64,000 nucleotides of DNA from Thermoplasmata archaeon (GTDB lineage Archaea; Thermoplasmatota; Penumbrarchaeia; JAEHCK01), in NCBI GenBank assembly GCA_020696345.1, contig JAEHCK010000002.1, forward strand, positions 1 through 64,000. The letters are read 5' to 3'. Position 1 is the stretch's first letter; each line of letters starts with the position of its first letter. This document shows positions 51,495 through 59,986 of the stretch, piece by piece. Position numbers and translations under genes: made by a program. The notes below the pieces were generated by a model. The model made no database searches. It saw only the letters and a list, made by a program, of their open reading frames with translations, and was not told the DNA's origin.

Positions 51495-52277
51495 TTATTC
51501 ACCTTTGAATACTGGTTTGCGCTTCTCCTTGAATGCCGCTAACGCCTCCAGACGGTCCTTTGTAGGGATACATACTTCATAGGCTTCGGATTCTATCACT
51601 AGCCCTCGGCCAATATCCACATCCAATCCTTGGTTTACCGCGATCTTTGCCTGCTGGATCGCAATTGGAGAATTATTGCAGATTTTTTCGGCCATCTCCA
51701 TGGCAAATTCCATTAATTTACCCTCTGGTGCGATACGATTGATAAGACCTATCTCAAGTGCCTCTTGAGCTGTCAATTGAAGTCCGAGAAACAGCATCTC
51801 CTTTGCTTTTCCGCGTCCGACCAGCCTCGGCAGTCGCTGGGTGCCGCCACCACCAGGGATTATGCCAAGTGTGACCTCGGTGAGGCCCATTCTTGCATTC
51901 GGTGAAGCGATCCGGATATCACAAGCAAGTGCAAATTCCAAACCGCCGCCCAATGCAATACCGTTTATCGCACAGATCACAGGTATTGGTAGGTTCTCAA
52001 TATTTGTGAAAGTATCTCGAATGGTGTGTATGTATTGTCGCACTTCTGACATTGTCATATTTTCACGCTCTTTCAGGTCGGCACCGGCACAGAATGCTTT
52101 ATCACCTGTACCTGTTATTATTACAACCCGAATATCTCTGTCGTAATTCAGTTCTTTAATAAATTTTGCACCAGCAGCTAATGTTGACCTATCAAGCGCG
52201 TTCATTCGCTCGGGTCTGTTCAAGGTTACGATCAGGATATGCCCTTTACGCTCGGTTAAAATTGAATCTTCAGTCAT
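51495..52277 (-). CDS. Enoyl-CoA hydratase/isomerase family (AUH/LiuC-like)
   Basis: 260 aa. The oxyanion-hole motifs are [13 protein letters not shown] and [21 protein letters not shown]; the two catalytic Glu sites are covered by [20 protein letters not shown]. It hydrates an enoyl-CoA in the cytoplasm. The sequence [12 protein letters not shown] is close to methylglutaconyl-CoA hydratase (AUH) and to short-chain crotonases. It is first in an operon with the carboxyltransferase. In leucine breakdown, methylcrotonyl-CoA carboxylase followed by this hydratase yields HMG-CoA, the substrate of the enzyme encoded next. Confidence 0.88.
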   Translation of the reverse strand: MTEDSILTERKGHILIVTLNRPERMNALDRSTLAAGAKFIKELNYDRDIRVVIITGTGDKAFCAGADLKERENMTMSEVRQYIHTIRDTFTNIENLPIPVICAINGIALGGGLEFALACDIRIASPNARMGLTEVTLGIIPGGGGTQRLPRLVGRGKAKEMLFLGLQLTAQEALEIGLINRIAPEGKLMEFAMEMAEKICNNSPIAIQQAKIAVNQGLDVDIGRGLVIESEAYEVCIPTKDRLEALAAFKEKRKPVFKGE

Positions 52278-52379
52278 TTTCTATCCCCCCGGTGGGAAGC
52301 CCAAGAAATATCTTTTACTTCAAAACTTTTAATGCCCATTATTAAAGTTAATAGATAATAATTTATCGGTTTTGTGATG

Positions 52380-52640
52380 ACGCATATTAGAATGTGGGAA
52401 TGTGATGATCTTTTGTAGAATATGGGAATGTGATGGTTTTTTGTAGAATGTGGGAATGTGATACTTGTTTGTAGAGCATGGGAATGGGGAATGTGATTAG
52501 TTGATGATGATTATGGGATTGGGTAATGCGATTTATTCCTACTGAGCAGGGGAATGTGATTTATTATTACTAAGCAGGGGAAAGGAAATGGCCATTTAAT
52601 TTCCTATTCCCTTATCATCTTAATTTGATCCAGTACCTTA
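52380..52640. repeat. Imperfect tandem repeat of GGGAATGTGAT words
   Basis: At least six units of tagaatgtgggaatgtgat type follow one another, then gagcaggggaatgtgat. The spacer 52278-52855 between the hydratase and nadA holds no ORF. An AT-rich block (aaataatatataaaattc) near 52802-52820 is a likely TATA box for nadA. Confidence 0.6.
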
Positions 52641-52855
52641 TCATTAATATTTATTCCATTCCCTATTAAAAATCTGAATTTATAAAAAAATGCGATATTT
52701 ATTGATCGTTTTACATAGCATTTTTTAATTAGTAAGATTTAAATAAATTTAGTGAATGTAAGAATGAAAAACAGGGGATTAGAATCTTAGGATAATAGAA
52801 TAAAATAATATATAAAATTCATAAGTATTCTAATAATTCAACTCAAACGAGTGTG

Positions 52856-53776
52856 ATGGCCATGCCATGCCATAATGAAGAGCTCAAACAAAAGATCAAA
52901 ACGCTGAAAGCCCGGAAGAACGCGGTTCTTTTAGTACATAATTATCAACGCCCCGAGATCCAGGACGTTGCCGATCACTTAGGTGATTCACTGGGTTTGA
53001 GCATAAATGCCACAAAGACCGATGCAGATGTGATCGTGTTCTGTGGTGTGGATTTCATGGCGGAAAGTGCAAAGATATTAAACCCCTCAAAGATCGTGGT
53101 TCACCCAAATGCGGCTGCAGTATGCCCCATGGCCGCCATGGTTTCTGCGGAGGATGTGCGGGAGTTATTATCCACCCACCCAAAAGCTGAAGCCGTGGCA
53201 TATGTCAATACTTCTGCGGATGTCAAGGCTGAAGTGGATATATGTTGTACTTCTGCAAACGCCGTAAAGGTGGTTGCCAGCCTGGCCGCACCAGAAGTGA
53301 TCTTCGTACCCGATGTCAATTTGGGTTTATATGTCAAACGTTTTGTGTCCGATAAGGAATTTCATTTTTCATCAGGGTACTGCCATGTACATCAGGGTAT
53401 AATGAGGTCCGAGTTGGAAATCCTCAAAAAAGCACACCCTGACGCTGAGATATTGGTCCATCCCGAATGTATACCCGAAGTGATCGATTTCGCAAATTTT
53501 GTATTTTCCACTGAAGGCATGGCACGTCATGTTAAAACCTCGGAGGCAAGTGAGTTCATAGTAGGCACCGAGAAAGAGCTGTGCTACCGCCTGGAAAATG
53601 AGAACCCGGGCAAGATCTTCCATCGTGTAGATTCTGCACTCTGTCCTGCAATGAAACAGATCACGCTCGAAGATGTATTGCACAGCCTGGAGTCGCTCAC
53701 ACCCAGAATTGAACTCGACCACGGCATCATAGAAAAAGCAAAAAGGCCGTTACAAAGAATGATCGATCTGGCATGA
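52856..53776 (+). CDS. nadA: Quinolinate synthase NadA
   Basis: About 306 aa from the ATG at 52856. VLLVHNYQRPEIQDVADHLGDSLGLS binds dihydroxyacetone phosphate (read in two parts). Cys residues in VVFCGVDFMAESAKI, AAVCPMAAM, HPECIPEV and ALCPAMKQ include the three [4Fe-4S] ligands. SGYCHVHQGI is also typical. It condenses iminoaspartate with dihydroxyacetone phosphate to quinolinate, an early step of NAD synthesis. No nadB or nadC gene adjoins it. Length is normal for the short archaeal form. Confidence 0.93.
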   Translation: MAMPCHNEELKQKIKTLKARKNAVLLVHNYQRPEIQDVADHLGDSLGLSINATKTDADVIVFCGVDFMAESAKILNPSKIVVHPNAAAVCPMAAMVSAEDVRELLSTHPKAEAVAYVNTSADVKAEVDICCTSANAVKVVASLAAPEVIFVPDVNLGLYVKRFVSDKEFHFSSGYCHVHQGIMRSELEILKKAHPDAEILVHPECIPEVIDFANFVFSTEGMARHVKTSEASEFIVGTEKELCYRLENENPGKIFHRVDSALCPAMKQITLEDVLHSLESLTPRIELDHGIIEKAKRPLQRMIDLA

Positions 53777-53796
53777 TCGATGTTATTTATATTAAC

Positions 53797-54075
53797 TGCA
53801 CTTTTGCGTTTTGATTGGATAGAATAATAATTTTAGTTCAACGAGATGGTCGATCGGTCAGCTAGTCAGTTAGTCAGCTAGTCAGTTAGTCAGCTAGTCA
53901 GCTAGTCAGTTAGTCAGTTGGTCGACTAGTCAACTGGCAGACCGATCGACCGATAGACCGGCAGACTGGTGGACTACATCTCAACACCTATAATTCCATC
54001 ACCATTAGCTCAATCTACTATTCAATCAGCTAACTTACTCTCTACTATTTATTTGAAAACGCAAAACTTCAATTA
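53797..54075. mobile_element. MITE-like element, copy 2
   Basis: Inverted ends ttttgcgtttt (53802-53812) and aaaacgcaaaa (54056-54066). The left flank aactgcac, the inner ttcaacgagatgg, the inner gactacatctc and the right flank cttcaatt match copy 1 at 30.57-30.84 kb. The middle is replaced by an 8-bp tandem array. The element fills most of the gap between nadA and the QueF-like gene. Confidence 0.6.
53848..53951. repeat. 8-bp tandem array (TCAGCTAG/TCAGTTAG) inside a perfect 12-bp inverted repeat
   Basis: Ten units of 8 bp run from 53858 to 53937. The flanks ggtcgatcggtc (53848-53859) and gaccgatcgacc (53940-53951) are exact reverse complements. The whole could fold into a cruciform. The last units change to tcgactag and tcaactgg, making the array partly palindromic too. 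Confidence 0.75.
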
Positions 54076-54110
54076 TATTAAAATATATTCTCATTATTTG
54101 GTGGTAAGAC

Positions 54111-54500
54111 TTGACAGATTATTCCAAGGCATCAGAAGTAAGAACCGAGAAAGTGGAGGGTCATGAAATAATTGCATTTCCCACAAATGGCCATCAACCT
54201 GAAATTGAATGGGAATACCCGGAATTCCAGTGCCTCTGCCCGGTTTCCAGTCGACATGATCAGGGCATTGTACTTATCAGATATTCTCCCAATAAAAAAA
54301 TACTGGAGAGCAAGTCTGTGCGTGAATACCTATCGCTGTGGCGTAATAAACACATCTGGCAAGAATACGTGACCGAAGAGATAGCTGAAACATTATATCG
54401 AGCTTGCGCTCCAAAGTGGCTGATCTTGGAGATCGAATGGGCGCCGCGAGGTGGTATTGCTGCAAGAACCATATCTAAAAAGGGAGATATTGATAAATAA
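54111..54500 (+). CDS. QueF-family enzyme (archaeosine-type QueF-like)
   Basis: 129 aa from a TTG start, with ggtggtaag upstream. EYPEFQCLCPVSSRHDQGIV has the QueF-type Cys and Asp (CP...HDQG) that form the thioimide with preQ0. KSVREYLSLWRNKHIWQEYV and EIEWAPRGGI are the tunnel-fold core. Bacterial QueF reduces preQ0 with NADPH; short archaeal QueF-like proteins instead convert preQ0 in tRNA to archaeosine. The short length and the archaeal setting favour the QueF-like role, modifying position 15 of tRNA. It is a single gene just after a MITE-like element. Confidence 0.8.
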   Translation: MTDYSKASEVRTEKVEGHEIIAFPTNGHQPEIEWEYPEFQCLCPVSSRHDQGIVLIRYSPNKKILESKSVREYLSLWRNKHIWQEYVTEEIAETLYRACAPKWLILEIEWAPRGGIAARTISKKGDIDK

Positions 54501-54518
54501 CTTTGTCTGACATAATTA

Positions 54519-54560
54519 ATGATTATTTATACAAAAATATTTATAAGGTTTAAAGATATC
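54519..54560 (+). promoter_or_regulatory. TATA region before the DNRLRE/PKD surface protein
   Basis: atgattatttatacaaaaa and atatttataaggttta are TATA-like. The gene starts at 54687, so the leader would be about 110 bases, longer than for most genes here. A later aacttttaatttaaggg (about 54631) could be a second promoter. The ribosome site GGAGGT lies at 54675-54680. Confidence 0.4.
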
Positions 54561-54686
54561 AAGACGCAAGTCCCAGAATAAATAATGAACTGATGAAAAA
54601 TTGAGTTTACCTATCGGGAGATATTGGAGAACTTTTAATTTAAGGGATAATTAATGTTTGTTTACAAATGATCGGAGGTTTTTACC

Positions 54687-57600
54687 ATGAGTAAGATTGG
54701 AAAAAAAATGTTTTTTAGTTTGAAGATCTTGATTACAGCTTTGATCTTGTTGGTCCCGGTCGGGCTAACACTGGCAATGACCGCACACCATGAAAATGTT
54801 GTTGAAGATGGTCAATTGCCCTTTGCAGGCGAGACAAAAGAACTCGGCTTTGAGCCTATGGAGGTCGTGTCTATGCGCACCGAATTATCCAAGACATTCG
54901 ATAACGGCGACGGTAGTTATAAAGCGGTGCTCTATCTCGATCCGATCCATTATCCGGACGGTTTCGGAAATTGGTTGGATATAGATGATTCAAAACCATT
55001 GCTAGGCTCACGATCACGAGACATTGGAAGTTTGATCACTTCAAAGGATACCATGATCTCAACTTCGTTTGGCCAAGGTGGGAATGAAAATTTGAACATC
55101 GGTGCAGATCTAGATCTTAAATTGTCACATGATGTCAGCACTTCATCGGGTTTTTATCCATTTAGGATTCTATTAAAATACGATATTGATTCACTTTCTA
55201 TACCTTCAGGTGCAGAGATCAAAAGTGGTGATATAAAAATATATTATTATCAATCCGAAGGCACCGCTGGCGACCCAGGAGTTTCCACACCATTGTCAAT
55301 AACGGGATATCCTATAACAAGAGATTGGGTTGAAGGTACTGGAACCTGGGCTGCTGGTACAACCGATGGTGCAACCTGGAACACTTATGATGGAGCAACT
55401 GCCTGGACATCAGGGGGTGGCGATTATTCCTCTACTTACACAGGCTCAGGTTCAACACCTTCAGCATATGGTTGGACTACAATTAATATTAAAAACATTG
55501 TCAAGGCATGGGTTGATGGTTCTATCTCTAATTATGGTGCAATTTTAATAGGTGCGACCAGCCATGAGTTTCTGAAAACGTTTAGAAGTTCAAATTACGG
55601 CACATCCAGCGACAGACCTAAATTGGAAATCGACTATGTCTCAAATTATCCACCCACTATAAATAAACCCATATTGGACTTAAAATTGGATGAGGATCAG
55701 CCAACCGAATATATTGAACTTAATGGTAATTTAAAACCATTAACCGGACTATTCAAGGATACAATTGGCGAGGTTTTATCATTCTATGTCTGGACTGGCG
55801 CTATATGGGTCGGCAGCACCGGTGGCGCTTACGAGAGTAATATTTTAACGGCTAGCATTATTGGCGAAAACGATACTTTAGAGATAAAATTAAAGGCAAA
55901 TAAATATGGTACAGATACTATCAAGGTAAATGCAACGGATTCGGAATTTGCTTCCAAAGAATATGAGATCCCTGTTACGGTTAAACCCATCAACGACCCG
56001 CCAAAGATCAATAAGACAACCGATTGGAAATATGATGAACCCGAACCGACCATCGTACCCGGAAAGATAACCTGCAAAGAGGACCAATGGTCGAACTTTA
56101 CTGTTACGGCCCGTGATATCTTAGAACCGGCCGATAATAAGAAATTGATCTACAGTTGTAATAACACAGACAGTTATGCCGCCTTCTTTGAGATCGAAAG
56201 CAGTACTGGTAAGGTTTCGTTCAAACCAACCGATCTTAATGTGGGTGTCTATTACCTTAAAATAATTGTGGATGATACGAACAGTGTGAATAACATAGGT
56301 AATTTACCATTCACGCTCGAGGTTGAAAACGTTAATGATCGGCCGTTCATCCAGTATGTATCGGATCAAGAATTAACACCTGATGATGAATCAGTTCAAT
56401 TAAGAACTACAGCCATAGAGGACGAAGAGTTCATATTCTTCGTAAGTGCCTGGGATGAGGATTTCGATCTTGATGATAGTGAAGAAGATCTATCATTTTC
56501 CATACAACCTAGTACATTTCAGATCCAGAAAGATATTGGTTATTTGGCGAGTGCTACAGTCAGATTTACCCCATCAAATGACGATGTTGGAACCGCAAGC
56601 GCTTATATAACTGTCACCGACCTAGAGCAAGCAGACAGTATTCTTGAAATTCAGGTCATTGTAGTCAATCAAAATGATAAACCGGAATTCACCAGATTCT
56701 ATTACAAGACCTCGGAGAAACCCATACAATCACAGCTTTTTGACCTTGAGAAACTTGGTGCGGGTTATAAAGGAGCAGAATATGAGCCATATGTATTTAA
56801 GATCGAGGCAACCGATGTAGATATTGATGATGAGTTGGAGTTCTCGGTTGGTATTGAGGGTAGAGGTCTGATTACTAGTAACTTGATGCATAAGATCGAT
56901 GATGTAACCAACAACCCGAATATGAAGCAGATAACAATTACCCCTGACCGCCAGGCCGGACGCGAGGGTACAATTGGTGTCAATGTATCTGTGAAAGATC
57001 TATCAGATGCAGAAGAATATGTTGTAATACAGATACCGATCGATAATATCAATGATGCACCAGAACAATCGACCATCGTTGCAGATATAACCGATTCTGA
57101 TAAATCTACGCCACGCCTCAAAGAAAATTTATCTGTAGTATTTGAGGCAAACTACTCGATGGACATCAAACACCCCGACCCGGACGGGACCAGTAAGTAC
57201 GACTTGGAATATGAATGGGATTTCGGTGATGGCAGTAATGGTGATACTGGTATAGATGTGGTACATAAATTCCCAGATAGCGGGAAATATATTATTACAC
57301 TGACAGTAACCGACCCTGAGGGATTATCAAATGTAACCACAAAATCGATCGAGGTCACCAAACCCAAAGATAGCGGTGGTGATGACAGTTCAAGTAAAGG
57401 TTCAGTGGGTGGTATGCCGATATGGATAATCATCGTTATTGTTGTAGTGATAGTAGTGCTACTTGTAGTTCTGTTCTTTATGAAGAACCAGAAAAAGAAG
57501 AAAGCTGAGGCTGAAGCTGCCCAGGCCCAAGCAGCACAACAGGCACAGGTGGCTCAATACGGTTATGGTTATCCAATGGCCGCAGGTTATTATCAGGACC

Positions 57601-58223
57601 CTGCTATGATGGCGCAATACCAAGCAATGCAGCAGCAACAACAACAGCAACAAATGATGATGCAGCAATATCCTGAACAATATCAGCAGATGATGGCCCA
57701 ACAGCAGGCCGGTTACGGAGATACTACAGGCATGGGTATGGGCATGGGTACAGGTGTAGAGGGTTATGGTTATGATCAGGCCCAAGCCCAAGGCCAGATG
57801 CAAACACAAACAGAACCATTGCAGCAAGCAGCCATGGCCGAGGGACAGCTTGACGGCCAGACAGGACAATTGCCGTTAGTTGCTGAACAGCCGCAAATGC
57901 TGCCGCCCGCTACGGCAGCTGAAGAAGAACCGGTTGTCCCTGAATCACCATTTGCAGAAGCTCAGTCACAGACATTAGAAGAAGAAATTGGTAAGGATGC
58001 AGCCGTTGCCGAAATACCTATTGAGCCAGTAAAAGAGGAAAGTGAACCTGCCGCACCAACTACACCCGCAGCACCCACAACTGACGCTGATACTACTACT
58101 GATGCCGCAGCTCCTGATGATGAACAACCTGCACAACCCGACGAAAAGAAATGCCAGAACTGTGGCACAGCCACGAAAGATGGCTGGTTCCTATGCCCGA
58201 ATTGTAAAAAACCATTAATGTAA
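54687..58223 (+). CDS. Surface protein: DNRLRE, cadherin-like and PKD domains, Gln-rich tail, zinc ribbon
   Basis: 1178 aa. Signal segment about 10-30. A DNRLRE-type domain (about 115-320) has ILLKYDIDSLSIPSGAEI and TRDWVEGTGTW, and ends SSDRPKLEIDY. Cadherin/Ig-like repeats follow to about 810, then a PKD domain (YEWDFGDGSNGD and HKFPDSGKYIITLTVTDPEG, about 840-895). A membrane helix lies at about 910-932. The cytoplasmic tail is Gln/Ala-rich, then acidic, and ends with a zinc ribbon (CQNCGTATKDGWFLCPNC; four Cys, about 1155-1174). It is probably an envelope protein whose tail binds a cytoplasmic partner. It has its own promoter and a GGAGGT site. Confidence 0.82.
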   Translation: MSKIGKKMFFSLKILITALILLVPVGLTLAMTAHHENVVEDGQLPFAGETKELGFEPMEVVSMRTELSKTFDNGDGSYKAVLYLDPIHYPDGFGNWLDIDDSKPLLGSRSRDIGSLITSKDTMISTSFGQGGNENLNIGADLDLKLSHDVSTSSGFYPFRILLKYDIDSLSIPSGAEIKSGDIKIYYYQSEGTAGDPGVSTPLSITGYPITRDWVEGTGTWAAGTTDGATWNTYDGATAWTSGGGDYSSTYTGSGSTPSAYGWTTINIKNIVKAWVDGSISNYGAILIGATSHEFLKTFRSSNYGTSSDRPKLEIDYVSNYPPTINKPILDLKLDEDQPTEYIELNGNLKPLTGLFKDTIGEVLSFYVWTGAIWVGSTGGAYESNILTASIIGENDTLEIKLKANKYGTDTIKVNATDSEFASKEYEIPVTVKPINDPPKINKTTDWKYDEPEPTIVPGKITCKEDQWSNFTVTARDILEPADNKKLIYSCNNTDSYAAFFEIESSTGKVSFKPTDLNVGVYYLKIIVDDTNSVNNIGNLPFTLEVENVNDRPFIQYVSDQELTPDDESVQLRTTAIEDEEFIFFVSAWDEDFDLDDSEEDLSFSIQPSTFQIQKDIGYLASATVRFTPSNDDVGTASAYITVTDLEQADSILEIQVIVVNQNDKPEFTRFYYKTSEKPIQSQLFDLEKLGAGYKGAEYEPYVFKIEATDVDIDDELEFSVGIEGRGLITSNLMHKIDDVTNNPNMKQITITPDRQAGREGTIGVNVSVKDLSDAEEYVVIQIPIDNINDAPEQSTIVADITDSDKSTPRLKENLSVVFEANYSMDIKHPDPDGTSKYDLEYEWDFGDGSNGDTGIDVVHKFPDSGKYIITLTVTDPEGLSNVTTKSIEVTKPKDSGGDDSSSKGSVGGMPIWIIIVIVVVIVVLLVVLFFMKNQKKKKAEAEAAQAQAAQQAQVAQYGYGYPMAAGYYQDPAMMAQYQAMQQQQQQQQMMMQQYPEQYQQMMAQQQAGYGDTTGMGMGMGTGVEGYGYDQAQAQGQMQTQTEPLQQAAMAEGQLDGQTGQLPLVAEQPQMLPPATAAEEEPVVPESPFAEAQSQTLEEEIGKDAAVAEIPIEPVKEESEPAAPTTPAAPTTDADTTTDAAAPDDEQPAQPDEKKCQNCGTATKDGWFLCPNCKKPLM

Positions 58224-58231
58224 TATTCATT

Positions 58232-59338
58232 TCACCTGCGTATCACGATAGTAATTACATCATGGTCCATGAGTATATGGTCTAATCCAACCACCTGGCC
58301 GGGAAATTTTGCACTTTTACCCCAGATCAGAGAATATCTAAACTTTTTTCTGAAGTCCCGATGCAGGATCTCACATATCATGCCAACCGTTGAATTACTT
58401 TTAACGACCATTGGTTCTTTAAAATCAGTTTTTTCACCTTGGGGACGCATATACAGCCGGATAAAATTTAATGAATCATAAATGGTTTTTTTAAGTTTCT
58501 GAAGTTCTTTGTTTCTCTCTGCCGAGATGAATACTACTTTGAAACCTTTGATATTATCTATGATCTTTTTGCTCTCCGCTTTACTGATCAGGTCAGACTT
58601 ATTAATTGCAACGATTGCGGGCAAATATATCTTGTTACCGGACATGAAATCTATGACCTGATCGTCGGTAATATTCTCTCGTATTACAATATCAGCATTG
58701 ATCAACCCATATGAACTCATTATTGATTTTATGATATCTTCATTGGTTTTGGTTAATTTAACGGTGGTGTTCACATTCAATCCACCGCGGTCATGCTTGG
58801 AAATCGTAATGTCCGGTGGTTGTTGATTAAGTCTAAAACCAGCCTTATATAGCTCGTTGACCAGTGTGTCCAGGTTATAACTGAACACGTCCAGCATTAA
58901 TAGTATCAGGTCGGCTGACCGTGCAGCAGAGATAACTTCTCTGCCTCTACCTTTACCTTTAGAGGCACCCTTGATCAGCCCGGGCATATCAAGAATTTGG
59001 ATCTTTGCGCCTTTGTATTCCATGATCCCAGGGATGATGCTTAATGTTGTGAACCTGTACTCGGCAACATCACTTTCAGCATCAGTTATTTTATTTAATA
59101 ATGTTGATTTGCCAACACTTGGATATCCTACGATCGCAAGTGTAGCGTTCCCTGATTTGCGGACAGAATAACCTTTACCTCCTCCGGCACCGCGCTGTAC
59201 TTTGCGTTTCTCTAGTTCATCACGGAACCGCGCCAATTTGGCCTTGAGTTTACCAATATGATGCTGAGTGGCCTTATTGTATGGGGTATTTTTTATCTCT
59301 TCTTCGATCTCTATGATCTGTTCCTCGATCGTTGACAT
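58232..59338 (-). CDS. DRG-family GTPase (Obg/DRG, with TGS domain)
   Basis: 368 aa. An N-terminal helical part (about 1-50) is followed by the GTPase: G1 IVGYPSVGKSTLLN (71-79), G2 Thr in YRFTTLSIIPG, G3 ILDMPGLIKGASKGKGRG and G4 AINKSDL. The C-terminal TGS domain (about 290-368) ends LIWGKSAKFPGQVVGLDHIL. This is the archaeal/eukaryotic DRG type, linked to translation and ribosome binding. It is full length. It is convergent with the large surface gene, eight bases apart. Confidence 0.93.
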   Translation of the reverse strand: MSTIEEQIIEIEEEIKNTPYNKATQHHIGKLKAKLARFRDELEKRKVQRGAGGGKGYSVRKSGNATLAIVGYPSVGKSTLLNKITDAESDVAEYRFTTLSIIPGIMEYKGAKIQILDMPGLIKGASKGKGRGREVISAARSADLILLMLDVFSYNLDTLVNELYKAGFRLNQQPPDITISKHDRGGLNVNTTVKLTKTNEDIIKSIMSSYGLINADIVIRENITDDQVIDFMSGNKIYLPAIVAINKSDLISKAESKKIIDNIKGFKVVFISAERNKELQKLKKTIYDSLNFIRLYMRPQGEKTDFKEPMVVKSNSTVGMICEILHRDFRKKFRYSLIWGKSAKFPGQVVGLDHILMDHDVITIVIRR

Positions 59339-59456
59339 AAAACCACAGATTCTAACATTATTATTTCTATACCTAATACTATGATTAATTATTAATTAAT
59401 TTGGCTCTTCTCGAGAATTTGTGCTGCTTTGCTGTATTAACATAGGTATGAGATGA

Positions 59457-59565
59457 GAGTACACTCATCACTAGGGATGTGGGATGTGGAACGATGTTTG
59501 TTTGATTCAAAGTGTGGGATTAGGGTAGATAAAATATTGCTCTGCTCGCTTGAGGTTAGAGAGGA
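59457..59565. repeat. Dispersed repeat, near-copy of 45583-45695
   Basis: gggatgtgggatgtggaacg, ttgattcaaagtgtgggatt and attgctctgctcgcttgagg are shared with the 45.6 kb copy in the same order, over 110 bases. Confidence 0.75.
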
Positions 59566-59880
59566 AAATATAAACCCAAAATCAAAAATCCCAAGCTCAA
59601 AGAAAATTTTTCATTAATTAATTCGCTGGCGGAATGAAAATCTTCCAGCCCAAAGATTGCGAAAAATATTTTATAATTTTGTCCACAATATTAGGGCAAA
59701 GAAAATCCCAAAGCCAAAATCCAAAGTTTGGGGTTTTCTGTTTTAGTTTTTAGGTTAATTCTTCATTTTTCATTCTTCAATTCTTATTCACAATCCAACA
59801 TCCCAACAATGAAGCGATACGTACAACATCCCAATAATGAATTGTAACGTCCAAACCTTAATACATCGTTTTTCCTTAAA
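59566..59880. repeat. AT-rich spacer with short repeats and hairpins
   Basis: It contains aatcccaaagccaaaatcc with ggggtttt, a hairpin-like ccaaagtttggg, and at 59790-59865 units catcccaacaatgaa and acaacatcccaataatgaa. The latter match the 28-bp repeats at 26.74-26.85 kb. No ORF. With 59457-59565 this fills the gap before serS. Confidence 0.5.
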
Positions 59881-59986
59881 GACCCATCAAAAGCACAAGT
59901 TATTGGGTTAGAAATAAATAATATGTTTTCATTTAATGGAAGTGAAACTTATGATCTATGATCACTTTTACAATAGGTGACGATAA

